DNA from: Apiospora phragmitis
Lineage: Eukaryota > Ascomycota > Sordariomycetes > Amphisphaeriales > Apiosporaceae
Length of the DNA: 64,000 nt
NCBI GenBank assembly: GCA_038363925.1
Contig: JAQQWL010000011.1
Span: 2,666,001-2,730,000, forward strand
Direction of reading: 5' to 3'
Shown: positions 1-9,958 of the stretch, piece after piece
Layout: each line of letters begins with the position of its first letter
Position numbering within the stretch: position 1 is the first letter of the stretch
The notes under the pieces: model-generated
Seen by the model: the letters and a program-made list of their open reading frames with translations, nothing else
The model's database searches: none
What the model was told of the DNA's origin: nothing
Program-made: the position numbers and the translations under genes

Positions 1-63
1 TTCCTCATCTTTCATACCTACCATACCTCCTTTTGGTGCTGTAAAGGAACAGCTTCATCCAAT

Positions 64-1557
64 ATGGCAACAAATGTCAAGGTCATTTCCACCGACTTGC
101 GCCAAGCTACCATCAAGGTCAACCCGGGCACCTACCTGACCCAAGTCCTCGAGCAAGCATGCACTAAGTTTGGCCTGTCCGCCGACAAGTTCCTCTTGAA
201 GCACAAGCAGAAGCAGCTCGACTTATCCAACACCTTCCGCAGCGCCGGCCTGATTCCCGGCGCGAAGCTCGAGCTCGTCGTCCGCTCCAAGACCCCGTCC
301 GCCATCAACATAGCACTGGACCTGCCCCAGAGAGAAGCACAACTCGCCGGCACAAGGAGACTTACCGAGAAGCTGTCGAGCGACGTCACAATATGGAAGG
401 TACTACGGCACTTTGAAAGTCACATCCTGAAGGGAAAGGGCGTCAACATTACAGGTCGAGGGGAACCCCAAATAAGCAATGGCGGCACGCAAGGGGGCGG
501 GCAGTTATATTACGACACACCTGTGTTACAGATCGAGCAGAGGTCACTTTCGACCTTTGTCGACTTCCAGAAGACACTGGCCCAGCTGGGATACAACTCC
601 GGCAATGTCTTGATACGCCTGTCGTTCCAGAAGACGGAGAAGACATTTGCGGATGCCATGGCTGACGTATCCCAATATTTTCAAGAGGAGGAACAAGCTA
701 CAAAAGAGGCAGCTGAAGAACCAACGAAGGAGGAGCCCGCAGAAGCGTCTAGCTCTGCAGCCGATGCACCTGCCGCAGAGCCTCCGCAAGACGACGTTTC
801 TAGCTCTGCAGCAGATGCCCAAGGCACCTTGCAGGATGACAGCATAGGCACAACCCAGGAAGGCCCAGACCTAATGGAAGTTGAAACAACACCTACTGAT
901 CCGCTACAACCCGTTTCTGTTTTCGCGGCCCCTTCATCTGCTACGCCTCACGCAGCTCACACGACAGAGTCGGATGATATCTATACGCCTGGTATCGTAC
1001 ATGCACAACTTCATCAACAACGGCTGAAGAACGCAGGCCAGAACAAGCGCTTATTGTCCGATCAGGAGCTTGCCGAAGAGGTTGCCGAGAGGCAGGCCAA
1101 ACTGGCCGCCGTCAAGGAGGTGAAGGTACGTGTCCGCTTCCCCGACAACACGCAAGCTACCTGGGTCATACATCCGGACCAGACCGGCGAGTTCCTATAC
1201 AATGCCGTGCGCACAGTCATGGCCGCCCAGAGCGCCAAGTTCAAGCTCGTTCCGGCCGGCGCCAAGGTCCCCATCCGGGACGACGGCACCAAGCTGATCG
1301 CGGGCTACAGCCTGGCCGGTAGTACCGTAGTCAATCTCCTCTGGGACGACTCGGTCTCGACGGAGACCCGCAAGCAACCCTTCCTGAAGGCAGATGCCTC
1401 GCGCCGCGCACGAGAGGTGGAGATACCCGAGATACCACAGGGCGAGGAGGAGGCATCGCCGGCGCCGGGTCTGAGCAAGGCCAATGCGGACGACAAGCCC
1501 AAGGGTGAGGGTGGTGCGAAGAAGGGGATGCCCAAGTGGCTGAAGCTAGGGAAGTAG
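64..1557 (+). CDS. UBX-domain protein, UBX4/TUG (ASPSCR1)-like
   Basis: Intronless 497-residue protein. The N-terminus (about residues 4-75) has a ubiquitin-like fold signature of the TUG-UBL1 type, ending in a K/R-rich strand (LELVVRSK). The middle is an Ala/Glu/Ser/Pro-rich acidic linker (about 215-300). A UBX domain lies at about residues 350-430, starting at KEVKVRVRFPD and ending near VVNLLWDD. This order matches yeast Ubx4 and mammalian TUG/ASPSCR1, which bind the AAA ATPase Cdc48/p97 and act in ER-associated degradation and membrane traffic. The C-terminal tail is Lys-rich and ends in a short amphipathic stretch (MPKWLKLGK). The ATG at 64 begins directly before the UBL domain. The gene converges on the 14-3-3 gene. 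Family assignment is firm; the exact cellular role is inferred from homology. Confidence 0.9.
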   Translation: MATNVKVISTDLRQATIKVNPGTYLTQVLEQACTKFGLSADKFLLKHKQKQLDLSNTFRSAGLIPGAKLELVVRSKTPSAINIALDLPQREAQLAGTRRLTEKLSSDVTIWKVLRHFESHILKGKGVNITGRGEPQISNGGTQGGGQLYYDTPVLQIEQRSLSTFVDFQKTLAQLGYNSGNVLIRLSFQKTEKTFADAMADVSQYFQEEEQATKEAAEEPTKEEPAEASSSAADAPAAEPPQDDVSSSAADAQGTLQDDSIGTTQEGPDLMEVETTPTDPLQPVSVFAAPSSATPHAAHTTESDDIYTPGIVHAQLHQQRLKNAGQNKRLLSDQELAEEVAERQAKLAAVKEVKVRVRFPDNTQATWVIHPDQTGEFLYNAVRTVMAAQSAKFKLVPAGAKVPIRDDGTKLIAGYSLAGSTVVNLLWDDSVSTETRKQPFLKADASRRAREVEIPEIPQGEEEASPAPGLSKANADDKPKGEGGAKKGMPKWLKLGK

Positions 1558-2702
1558 AACCAGCTCCTTCTGATGCTCCAGCATGTCTAGCATACCTTGT
1601 CGTCTGCATTCGAGGGGCAGGAATAAGTCGAAAAAAAATAGTGATCACTTTAGCGTATTTATAGGAACAAATAGGCATCGTTATCGTTATGAATGACAGG
1701 GTATAGGCGATGGTTATAGCCGTATGACCATTCTGACGTTTACTCCTGGTTTAGATAGCAGTCGACGTTAAAAAAAGAGCGTTAATAGAATATATAAATG
1801 AAGCTTACCATACCCCTATTTTTCACTATTTTTGTAAGAGATTGACCAGTTTAGACATACAGTCTCGGGACGTATTCGGGCGGGAGGGTTCGGACCAATA
1901 GCAAACATACCTAGAGAGTTAAGAAAGATGGGTGGGCATGTTACCGGTCACGAATCTATCACTGTAGCGTAGCAGAATATATTTTACCAAGGAGGTTTTG
2001 CTGGAAGATTTTTTGCTTTATATGAGATTTTGGCTGCACTGGAAGATCTGACCATAGCCAGTCCTGACAGGTTTTCTGTAATAGTGAGCCGGCAGTGAGG
2101 ATAGGCGTGGTCAAACGACAGCCCATCATTATAGCCGCGAAACACTACCCACAGCTGAGCCTAGGGTCCACCTATCAGGTCGTCAGAAACCCTCGAGGAG
2201 ACCCGGGGTTTTATGGCGTACAATTTTGTGCGGATCCCAGATACTCGTGTGTTGGGCTACATGCCAAGCAAACCCAGTAAGTAGTAGGGGGCAAACGCTG
2301 TTCGCGATATCTCTGGGAGGGGGAAACAAGACACAGAAATTCAAAGGAGAAAAAGAAAACACTGCAGGATATAGGAAAACCCGGAGTCCATATTGACCAT
2401 CAATAGTCCTTTCGAGAGTCACCGCGACTCATTTTCGGCGAAACTCTTCTTTCATCATTGACAACCAGACCAGGGGAAGGGGAAGGGTTCGGAAGAACAC
2501 ACAGGCGGTGATGAAACTTATGGTGATCCCAACTGTAGACAAGACGTACAAACTACTGCGCAGTCTCTTCTACCACGTGTGATCAAGGGGGAAATAAGAA
2601 CCATGGTCTGCATTTTCCTGCCCCGCTTTGTGATAAAATACCAAAACCAACTCCCCGCACCAAAGCCTCTGGCGGATGCCACAACCAACGTCATCGCTAT
2701 CT
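1558..2702. other. Convergent 3' intergenic region
   Basis: About 1.1 kb between the stops of two convergent genes. AT-rich 3'-UTR-like sequence follows the UBX gene (A-run near 1630, ATATAAATG near 1790). I see no supported gene; the short ORFs here have no recognisable features. Confidence 0.5.
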
Positions 2703-4123
2703 TTACCGGATCCAGGCCGAGATTAGGAGGGTATCACATAGCTCGGAACCAGTCGTGTCGAGTAGACATGAGCGGAGCCGCTTAGGACTCGGGAGCGGCG
2801 GCAGCAGCAGCCGGGGCCTCCTCCTCTTGACCTCCTCCTCAGCAGGCTTCTCCTCCTTGGGGGCGGCGGCATCGGTGGTGGCGGCAGCCTCACCCTCAGC
2901 GTTGTCGGACGAGGTCCAGAGAGTCAGGTTATCACGGAGCAGCTGCATGATAAGGGTGCTGTCGCGGTAGGACTCCTCAGACAGAGAGTCCAGCTCGGCG
3001 ATGGCGTCGTCAAAGGCCTGCTTGGCAAGGTGGCAAGCCCGGTCAGGTGAGTTCAAAATCTCGTAGTAGAAGACAGAGAAGTTGAGGGCAAGGCCGAGGC
3101 GGATGGGGTGAGTGGGCGTCAGCTCAGTCTGGGCGACATCGGTGGCGCTCTGAAGCGGGACAGGTCAGCATATAGGAAAAAGCGAGAATTGCATGTGATA
3201 GGTGCATTTAATTTACCTTGTAAGCCTCGTGGGCAGCGGTGGCAGCACCCTTACGCTTCTCGCCTGAGGCGAACTCAGCCAGGTAACGGTGGTAGTCACC
3301 CTTCCTGTACGGGGCAAAATGCCATGGTCAGAGCGTGTACGATACGTGTTATTATCGGGGCAATGGAGCTCACATCTTGTGGTAGAAGACCTTGGACTCG
3401 CCGGTGGCGGCGTTGGGGATCAGGCTCTCGTCAAGGACGTCGAGGACATCCTGGCAGACCTTCTCCAACTCGAGCTCAATCTTGGAGCGGTACTCCTTGA
3501 TGGTGCCGACGTGCTTGTCGGAGCCCTTGGACTCCTCCTTCTGCTCGATGGAGGAGATGATGCGCCACGAGGCACGGCGCGTACCGACGACGTTCTTGTA
3601 GGCGACCGAGAGCAGGTTGCGCTCATCAACGGTGAGCTCGCCACCCAGCTTGGCGACCTCCTTCATGTAGGTAACCATCTCATCGTAACGCTCGGCCTGC
3701 TCGCAGAGGCGAGCCAGGAAGGTCTTGCTATAGTTCGGGTCACATGGGTTAGATATTTACTTCAGGATACGGGCCATCTCGAGAGGGCGGGAGAATAGGA
3801 GGTCAAACCTTTCACGCTATAGGAAGAGAGCATGGTCAGCATAGATCAGGAGCAAAGAGGATTGGGATATGGTATGGAAAGCAAGGGCAGGAGCAGGACG
3901 CGGTGTCGATGCGTGCGCATTGCCGCTGGTCGCAAAGTGCCAGAGGCAGAAGAGCGACACGTTGGCGATACGTCGGGCGTTATCAGGCAGGCAGCGGGAA
4001 AGGAGACGGGCCAGGAGCGGCGAGGCAGCAAAGCCCACGACTCGGGGTAGTCCAGCAGAGCGCTGCAGGATTTTTACGATATGGGAGGCGAGAAATCGAG
4101 CTTGAACATACCTCGGTAGCCAT
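2703..4123 (-). CDS. 14-3-3 protein (five exons including an 8-nt microexon; C-terminal frame break)
   Basis: Phosphoserine/threonine-binding adaptor of the 14-3-3 family, acting as a dimer in signalling and cell-cycle control. Exons by splice signals: 4112-4123 (MATE), 3809-3816 (8 nt), 3374-3727, 3217-3304, and 3149 to the stop. The joined start reads [20 protein letters not shown]. Hallmarks include [39 protein letters not shown] and the last helix [16 protein letters not shown]. The first intron is 295 nt, long for this window. As read, the last exon runs to 2703 with a basic tail (about 302 residues). One missing base near 2824-2829 would restore an acidic, Ala-rich tail ending in AAAAAPES at 2782 (about 276 residues), which is the usual 14-3-3 style. 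The frame break is most likely a consensus error. Confidence 0.93.
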
Positions 4124-7100
4124 TTTGGATGTGGTGGTTGGTTGTGTGAGGGTGTAGTTGTGGAATAAAAGTTGTTTTATCGCCGAAGGGGGGAGTGGTT
4201 TGTTGAGAGTTTGGGAGGGGAAGAGGTAGAAAGAGTATTATTTACTTGATGTTGTGACAATTGATGTCCAAATCAATCACACGAGTTTGAGATTGGGAGT
4301 GGGTGGGTTGGGACTGGGGGGGAAAGGACTTGCTTGGGCTTTTTGGGGGGACCAGACTGAACTGGGAAAGGGAAGAGGAAGCGCGGGCTTGGGCTGGATG
4401 GGATTGGACGGGATGGCACTGGACACTTGCACACACTGGACTTGGACTGGACACTGCACACACTGGACGGGGCGAGGCATCAAGTGCCCCAATTCCCAGG
4501 CTAGTAAATAACGAGATCCCCTCTTGCCTATTCCTCTCTCTCCCTCGCTCTCCAGCTTTGGGCAGACCTTACCTGAGGTGTTGCTTGATGGATTGATACG
4601 ATACCTCTCAATACAGCAACAAGACACTGTACGGCACTGCAAATCCGAATATTGTTGTCCCCCTGTTTTTCTGCCCTATTTTGTTTCCCATCCCGGTGAC
4701 AGGTGCTACTACTACATTGGCATTGCTTGCATTGTATGTATTGTATTCCATTTGCTTCCCCCCTTCCATTGGTTCAGGGCTGCCTTCTGGCTTCCCAATT
4801 TCGACGAGTTGAAGTCCAAAACATCCATTGGATTGGGGGTCCACCGCACTTGCGCCCCACTGCCCGCAATAGATGCATTGCACCGCTTTGTTTCAATTTC
4901 CACGGGTTTCTTCCAGCGTAGCCTGCATTTCAATGCGGCTTCGCTGCTGGACTGGTGAAGGTACCTAACTCCAATCGTCGTAGTCCTCCCTAGTGGTCGT
5001 ATGTATATTGCGGACAACTCGACAGTTGGGCCCAGTCGGGCTGCTCAGGCGTCGGGTGTTCGTGCCACTGGTGAATAATAATGAACAATATTGGAGTAAT
5101 AATAATAATAAGCTTCTTTCAGACTCCCGTCGCCATCAGATTGCAAACAGTAGGTAGGTACATTCATACATGTAATCGGTAGGTAGGTAGCATGTGGTAG
5201 GTGTCGTGGCTGTTATCTAACGGGCCTGCATACGCGTTATCTGGGTCGTTTGCTATTCCTCCTTTCTCGACTTGGAGCATTGAGTGAGAGAGAGATCAGG
5301 ATCCAATGAAGCAAGTGGCGATCAGACTATTCAGTCGCTATCTACTACCCGCACTTAGTATTCGTTCGCCTATATCAATCTCCATTGCCTCACTTCCACC
5401 TCTGAGTACCTAGTTGCGCAAAAGGCGCATGCATCACAATGTTAGGTCAGCACATTCTCACATGCATATGCTCCTGTAGCCACGCTAGCGGGTGACTGAT
5501 ATAATGCAATCCGCCTATCTAGAATACTTCTAACCCTCGATACCATGTAGGCAAAACCTTCAGCCTGAGTTGCCTCGGTAGGTACCTAGTAAGTCATCAT
5601 GAAGTTGAAGAGCCGGTGTCCCAGCAATGTGTCGACACGTTGGTATATCTACGTCGATAGCCACTTGAGCAATCTCGGGATATATCAATGGTTTATGGAG
5701 TATTAAGTATATACATGTATGTATCTATCTGTCTTGATGGTGGGGTTGCTCGCAGCCCAGGAATCAGTCTAGGCGGCGAGCGCTGTGGTGATCTCTTCTA
5801 TTGCCCATATGTTAGGTTAGGTAGTCAGGTCAGCCCTGCTTGCTGGCCGCCGTACCGCGGGTATCCGGGACGGTTCCAGGATTGACTCCATCGTCCGGTG
5901 TAGTAGAAAAAAGGAAGGAAGAGTGCCCCAACTTCAAACGACGGGTGACAAAAGCACAATGCCTTGTTTGCGTACACGTAGTATCGATTGCCCCGAGTTC
6001 ATCCTCCATTTCACGTCAGCATGAGGCCGAAAGAAAGCAAGAAAGCCATGATTAATTTAAACAAACAACGAGTATTGGGATGATCACGGTGACAATAGGG
6101 CACGCCCGTCTGTGGTTGATTTGCAATTAGCCGAGTCTCGGCATCCGACTAGATGCATGTACGTTATCTTATGAATTTGTACAACCCGACAAGTACTTAA
6201 CGTGATAAGTATTTGACGTACGCGTGGTTCTCTCTCAGCCTACCGACCGTTGATGGGCAAAAAAACAAACAAAGCAGGAGCAAAACCGGTTTTGGCACAC
6301 CTGCCCCGAACACACAAGCCACGGATTAGGGGGCACCATTACCGTATCAAGAGCAGACTTTTGGGCCGGAGGAGCAGAAGGAGAGCATTAAGCAGGCATG
6401 AAACCTTTTGGCCAGCGGTTACGAATGAATCGTGCGTGGTTAAGGATCCAAATTGCAGTGTACGTAGGTACACAACCGGCGGCCGTGCTATATTTGAATA
6501 CTACGGGGCTTCCCTTTCTTCTGATTATCCTTCCATTCCATAATCCAGAAGCAGGACCCTGTTTTTCTCTGCTCGTCCTGTCTCTAATTTACCCCTCTCC
6601 TGCCCTCCCTTTTCCTTTTCCTTTCGCCGCGTGTGGGCACCCTCGCCCTAAGGAGGCTGGCTAGTTGCTCATTAGTCCCGAGAGTGCAAGCCCACTTCAA
6701 ACGTCCAGCCTCAGGGTCCTCAGTCTTTTCCTTCTCCTCCACTGCCGGCCTTCTTGCTCCTTAAGGTTACCGGGACACCCAGAAAGGAGGAGAGAGAGAG
6801 AGTATCGAAAACGTTGCCCCATGAACGAGCACAACGAGCACGGTAGTAGAGCTTCACGCACCACACATATTCAACTGATCCTGAGCAGACTGGTCAAAGT
6901 GGGAGGAGGGCAAGAAGGATAAAGAGAAAACCAAAGGCAAAAACTGGACTGCTGCTACGTTGCGTTCATCATGCAACATAGGCAAGCGGCTGGGCTAGTC
7001 AGCTAATGCGAACGTGCTGTCAGACGGGACGCCAAGGATTCTGGCTGCTCGGAACAGGGTGCCCGGAATTTAATCCGGACTTTTCATGTTCAGAGCTCAG

Positions 7101-7324
7101 GCATCGACTGCTGAGCTTGGCTTCAAGGGTTGTTCGGTTGATAGATTATTGGATTATATATTATCGACGTATTCAATGCTACGTTGAACGAGCCTCATAC
7201 TCACGCTTTCTGTTTCACCGCCACACGCTTTTGACACGGTAGTGAAGATAATCGAATAGGAGGTCACTATGCCACGCTCGTAGAATCTTACAGTATTCTC
7301 TCCTTCTCTCCCCGCCTCCCGCCC
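4124..7324. other. Long intergenic region: 14-3-3 promoter side and lipase 3' flank
   Basis: About 3.2 kb without a supportable gene. The part next to the 14-3-3 start is strongly purine-rich on the plus strand, so pyrimidine-rich on the coding strand, as is common before highly expressed fungal genes. It holds a 22-23 bp near-direct repeat (4419-4441 and 4447-4468) and several TAGGTA-type motifs (near 4970, 5155, 5180, 5578, 6468). The ORFs of up to about 97 codons here show no domain or signal. Confidence 0.5.
4419..4468. repeat. Near-direct repeat of 22-23 bp
   Basis: Copies at 4419-4441 and 4447-4468 differ by a single T insertion. Each begins CTGGACACT and ends CACACTGGAC. They lie about 300-350 bp upstream of the 14-3-3 start in its presumed promoter. 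Confidence 0.7.
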
Positions 7325-8536
7325 TTACAACTCGTCGCTCTCACTGATGTTGGGATACCTGTCTCGTCCCCAATCTATCGGATCTCCGCCTGGGACACAT
7401 AAACCCAAGCGCCAGAAATAGTCGCGATGCGCGAATAAAAGCTGCCAGAGCTTGAGCCGCGACGGGAAACCCCAAGATCTGTGCTCCATCGGCCAGGATT
7501 CATCGTCCCAGTCATCGGCTTCCCCGCTCAGTGGCTCGCCTTCCGAGCCAGCAATACAGTTTGGGTCGGAATCGCCGGCGCAAGGGGATATGTCTTCAGG
7601 CGCCGGGCTCAACTCTGACTTGGATATGAACATCTCCCCAGCATGCGACCGAAACCCCCATTCCGAGAGGGGAAGCAGGGGTACAGGGTCGTCCGCATGA
7701 GTCAACCGTCGATAATCATAGTGTTCGGCGTCTGTGGTCTTGTTTTTCAGGTCGAAGACGGCGTCCATATATTTGACGAAACCAGCATTACCAACCCTGG
7801 GCTCCCCAAAGGTTGTCACGACAATGTTGTCCCAACCTAGGATGACTTTCATCTCCAAAGCAGCGAGCGCAGCTACGGCACCCCCGAGACTATGCCCAAC
7901 GAGATGGATGGAGTAGTCGGGATACCGAGCCACCAAAGGCTTGAGGGCAGGTAGCACACTGTCCCTGGCTACCTTCCAGGATGCTAGAAAGCCCATGTGC
8001 ACAGTGCAGTTATCGCACTTGTGTTCCGGTTCCTTGGGTGGCTCGTCTCCTCTTTCGTCCGGCGAAGGATAAGGAACATACTCCTGCGGGACCGTACTCA
8101 GGTCGATGACGGTATTCGTGATGCTATAGGTGCCACGGAATGCGACAATGATGGCGCCACGCTGGTAACGCGCATTCGCGTCCGCAACAGATCTGTGATG
8201 TAGATGCGCACCATGATCGATGGCAACGTAGCCACAGCTGTCGCTCATCAGGACCCCTGTATTCCATGTTTCCACCAACTCAAGTGTTGGAAAGTCCTTG
8301 CATCGTGACGCACATTCGAATGGGCGAGTGAGTCCGGTCGTGCCAACACAGTATGCGATGTCGATCAGTCTTGACAAGCGCTCGAGGTGAGCGAAGAGGC
8401 GGACTGAGATGCCGCTTGCTGGATTGTCGGATGCGGCGACTCGTAGGGGCTTCTGTTCATTCGCGGCTTGCGGCGATCCCAATGCGGCCGCTACAACATG
8501 CGAAAACGTAAATATCTTGAGAAGATTCGGGAACAT
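7325..8536 (-). CDS. Secreted class 3 (fungal) lipase
   Basis: Intronless 403-residue protein with a hydrophobic N-terminus (MFPNLLKIFTFSHVVAAALG) that looks like a signal peptide, so probably secreted. It is an alpha/beta hydrolase of the lipase class 3 family, which cleaves triacylglycerol or related esters. The nucleophile elbow is HLVGHSLGGA (Ser at about 216). The acid is the Asp of HADDPVPLLP (about 283). The catalytic His is probably in AHRDYFW (about 370), followed by the usual Cys. An RGT strand (IIVAFRGTYS) forms the oxyanion region. Compared with short secreted lipases there is an acidic insert rich in Asp, Glu and Ser (about residues 310-350). An in-frame TTG lies three codons upstream, but the ATG at 8536 fits the signal peptide better. 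Confidence 0.9.
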   Translation of the reverse strand: MFPNLLKIFTFSHVVAAALGSPQAANEQKPLRVAASDNPASGISVRLFAHLERLSRLIDIAYCVGTTGLTRPFECASRCKDFPTLELVETWNTGVLMSDSCGYVAIDHGAHLHHRSVADANARYQRGAIIVAFRGTYSITNTVIDLSTVPQEYVPYPSPDERGDEPPKEPEHKCDNCTVHMGFLASWKVARDSVLPALKPLVARYPDYSIHLVGHSLGGAVAALAALEMKVILGWDNIVVTTFGEPRVGNAGFVKYMDAVFDLKNKTTDAEHYDYRRLTHADDPVPLLPLSEWGFRSHAGEMFISKSELSPAPEDISPCAGDSDPNCIAGSEGEPLSGEADDWDDESWPMEHRSWGFPSRLKLWQLLFAHRDYFWRLGLCVPGGDPIDWGRDRYPNISESDEL

Positions 8537-9322
8537 TTCGTGCAACGAGTTCCAATCTTAGTAGTAATGTCGATATTGGTATTTGGTAAACAAGAGATGG
8601 TCAGTACCCATGATGGGAGGTTCAATGAGGGAGGCGAGGTATTAGATGGAGTAAAGCATTGCGAAGTAGCGGCCGTTCGAAAGAAGGAGTAGGCATCACG
8701 CAGTATTGGGACGCTGCTCGAGCCTTTGTCGTGTGATGCATTCACGGTCAACCTAAAAGCTGAGAATAGACGGCACAATTGGGCCAACCCAACCTGGCTC
8801 TGGCTCTGGCACTGGTCATTCCATTCCCAGGCTTATTCTGATTAGTCCAACCACCCGAGCATCGACTTGTGGCGTCACTTGGCATAATGCGGGGTACTGG
8901 GGGAGTTGACTGGGGTGTAAGAGGAACCTATCAACACCAAGATTGGTCACGATTATATGCTTCATTTACAAGTCCATGGGCGTTCGATATTAATGTGATG
9001 AGTCATGAAGATGACTCGTATGCCGCGTCGGCTCATCTTTTTAGCTGTGGCACCCATTAGGTAATACCTACAGTAACGCATCGATACCACTCCGAAGATA
9101 AATTAAGGATGCCGTAAAAATCATCGATTACCAAATTATCATCTGCAGCTATACATTACATACAGCAGTCATGAGTCTCCGTTAACTTTCGTACATCATG
9201 GTCTGTCGGGCACCCATGGCTCCCTTAGCAGACCAAACTTTCCATCCACTTCGTCTGACCTTCTAACCTTCTGACCTTCTGGCCTTAGACATCCACGCGT
9301 GCTCTTCTGAAACCTCGCGAGC
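8537..9322. other. Intergenic: lipase promoter and 3' flank of secreted-protein gene
   Basis: About 790 bp between two minus-strand genes. I see no coding signal. It should contain the lipase promoter and the 3' UTR of the neighbouring gene. Confidence 0.45.
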
Positions 9323-9958
9323 TCAAGCCTGAGAAAAGGCTCCAGCGGGTCGCGGCTGCAAACTCGAGAACTCCTCCGTAACCGCCGCTGGGTTCGAAGT
9401 ACAGTTCCGTCCCATCGGCGTGGAGCTGCATGTCTGATTGAAAGGAACAAGGCCCGATGCCTCGAACGCGGATGAACCACTGAAATGCGCGACGATATGT
9501 ACGAATTAGTCATCATGTTTTCTCTCTCTCTCGATGTCTCATCACACTCAACAGGACCTTGAAAATCACCGAACAGAACAAAAACGGTAATAAACTCACC
9601 CTCCAGGGCACGCAGCCTCGATCACGGTCAGGCCCGCAACACCCGTGGCCTGGTAGATGAACTCGACGTTGGCATCGTCGCAGGCATAGCGGGAGGCCAG
9701 GCTGGGGTTCGTGTTGTGGGGCTTGGAAGCCGGGTTGCGCTCGCAATGCGTGCTGATGCCCGTGGCCGTGTCGGCATAGGTGAAAGAGACCGTGGTCTGG
9801 TTGGAGCGGTCTGTATAAGCCGAGAAGTTGCTGACAGTGTACTCGGATGGCATAGTACAGTCGGCGGCCACCTTCATGTTGGCGGGGATCTTGTACTTCA
9901 ACGGCGTCGAGGCCACCGTGCTGGCCATCAGTCCAACGAAGGCGACTGAGAAGAGCAT
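9323..9958 (-). CDS. Small secreted cysteine-containing protein (AA1/Alt a 1-like pattern)
   Basis: Two exons, 9600-9958 and 9323-9479, joined across an intron with donor GTGAGT and acceptor TTTCAG, giving 171 residues. The N-terminus MLFSVAFVGLMASTVAS is a clear signal peptide. The mature part has about seven cysteines: C-T-M-P-S near the start, HCERNP, YACDD, AACPGG, and after the intron QTC and GRNC. The layout of beta-strand-like segments (YTVSNFSAYTDRSNQTTVSF, then a short strand ending in a Cys, then FEASGLVPFNQTC) resembles fungal small secreted proteins of the AA1-like group. Proteins of this size and type are often wall-associated or effector candidates. The family match is a resemblance only, and the function is unknown. 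Confidence 0.8.

Noticed and set aside
2095..2422. Short frames between the UBX and 14-3-3 genes
   Set aside because: Opposing frames of 60-80 codons in a convergent 3' region with no coding features.
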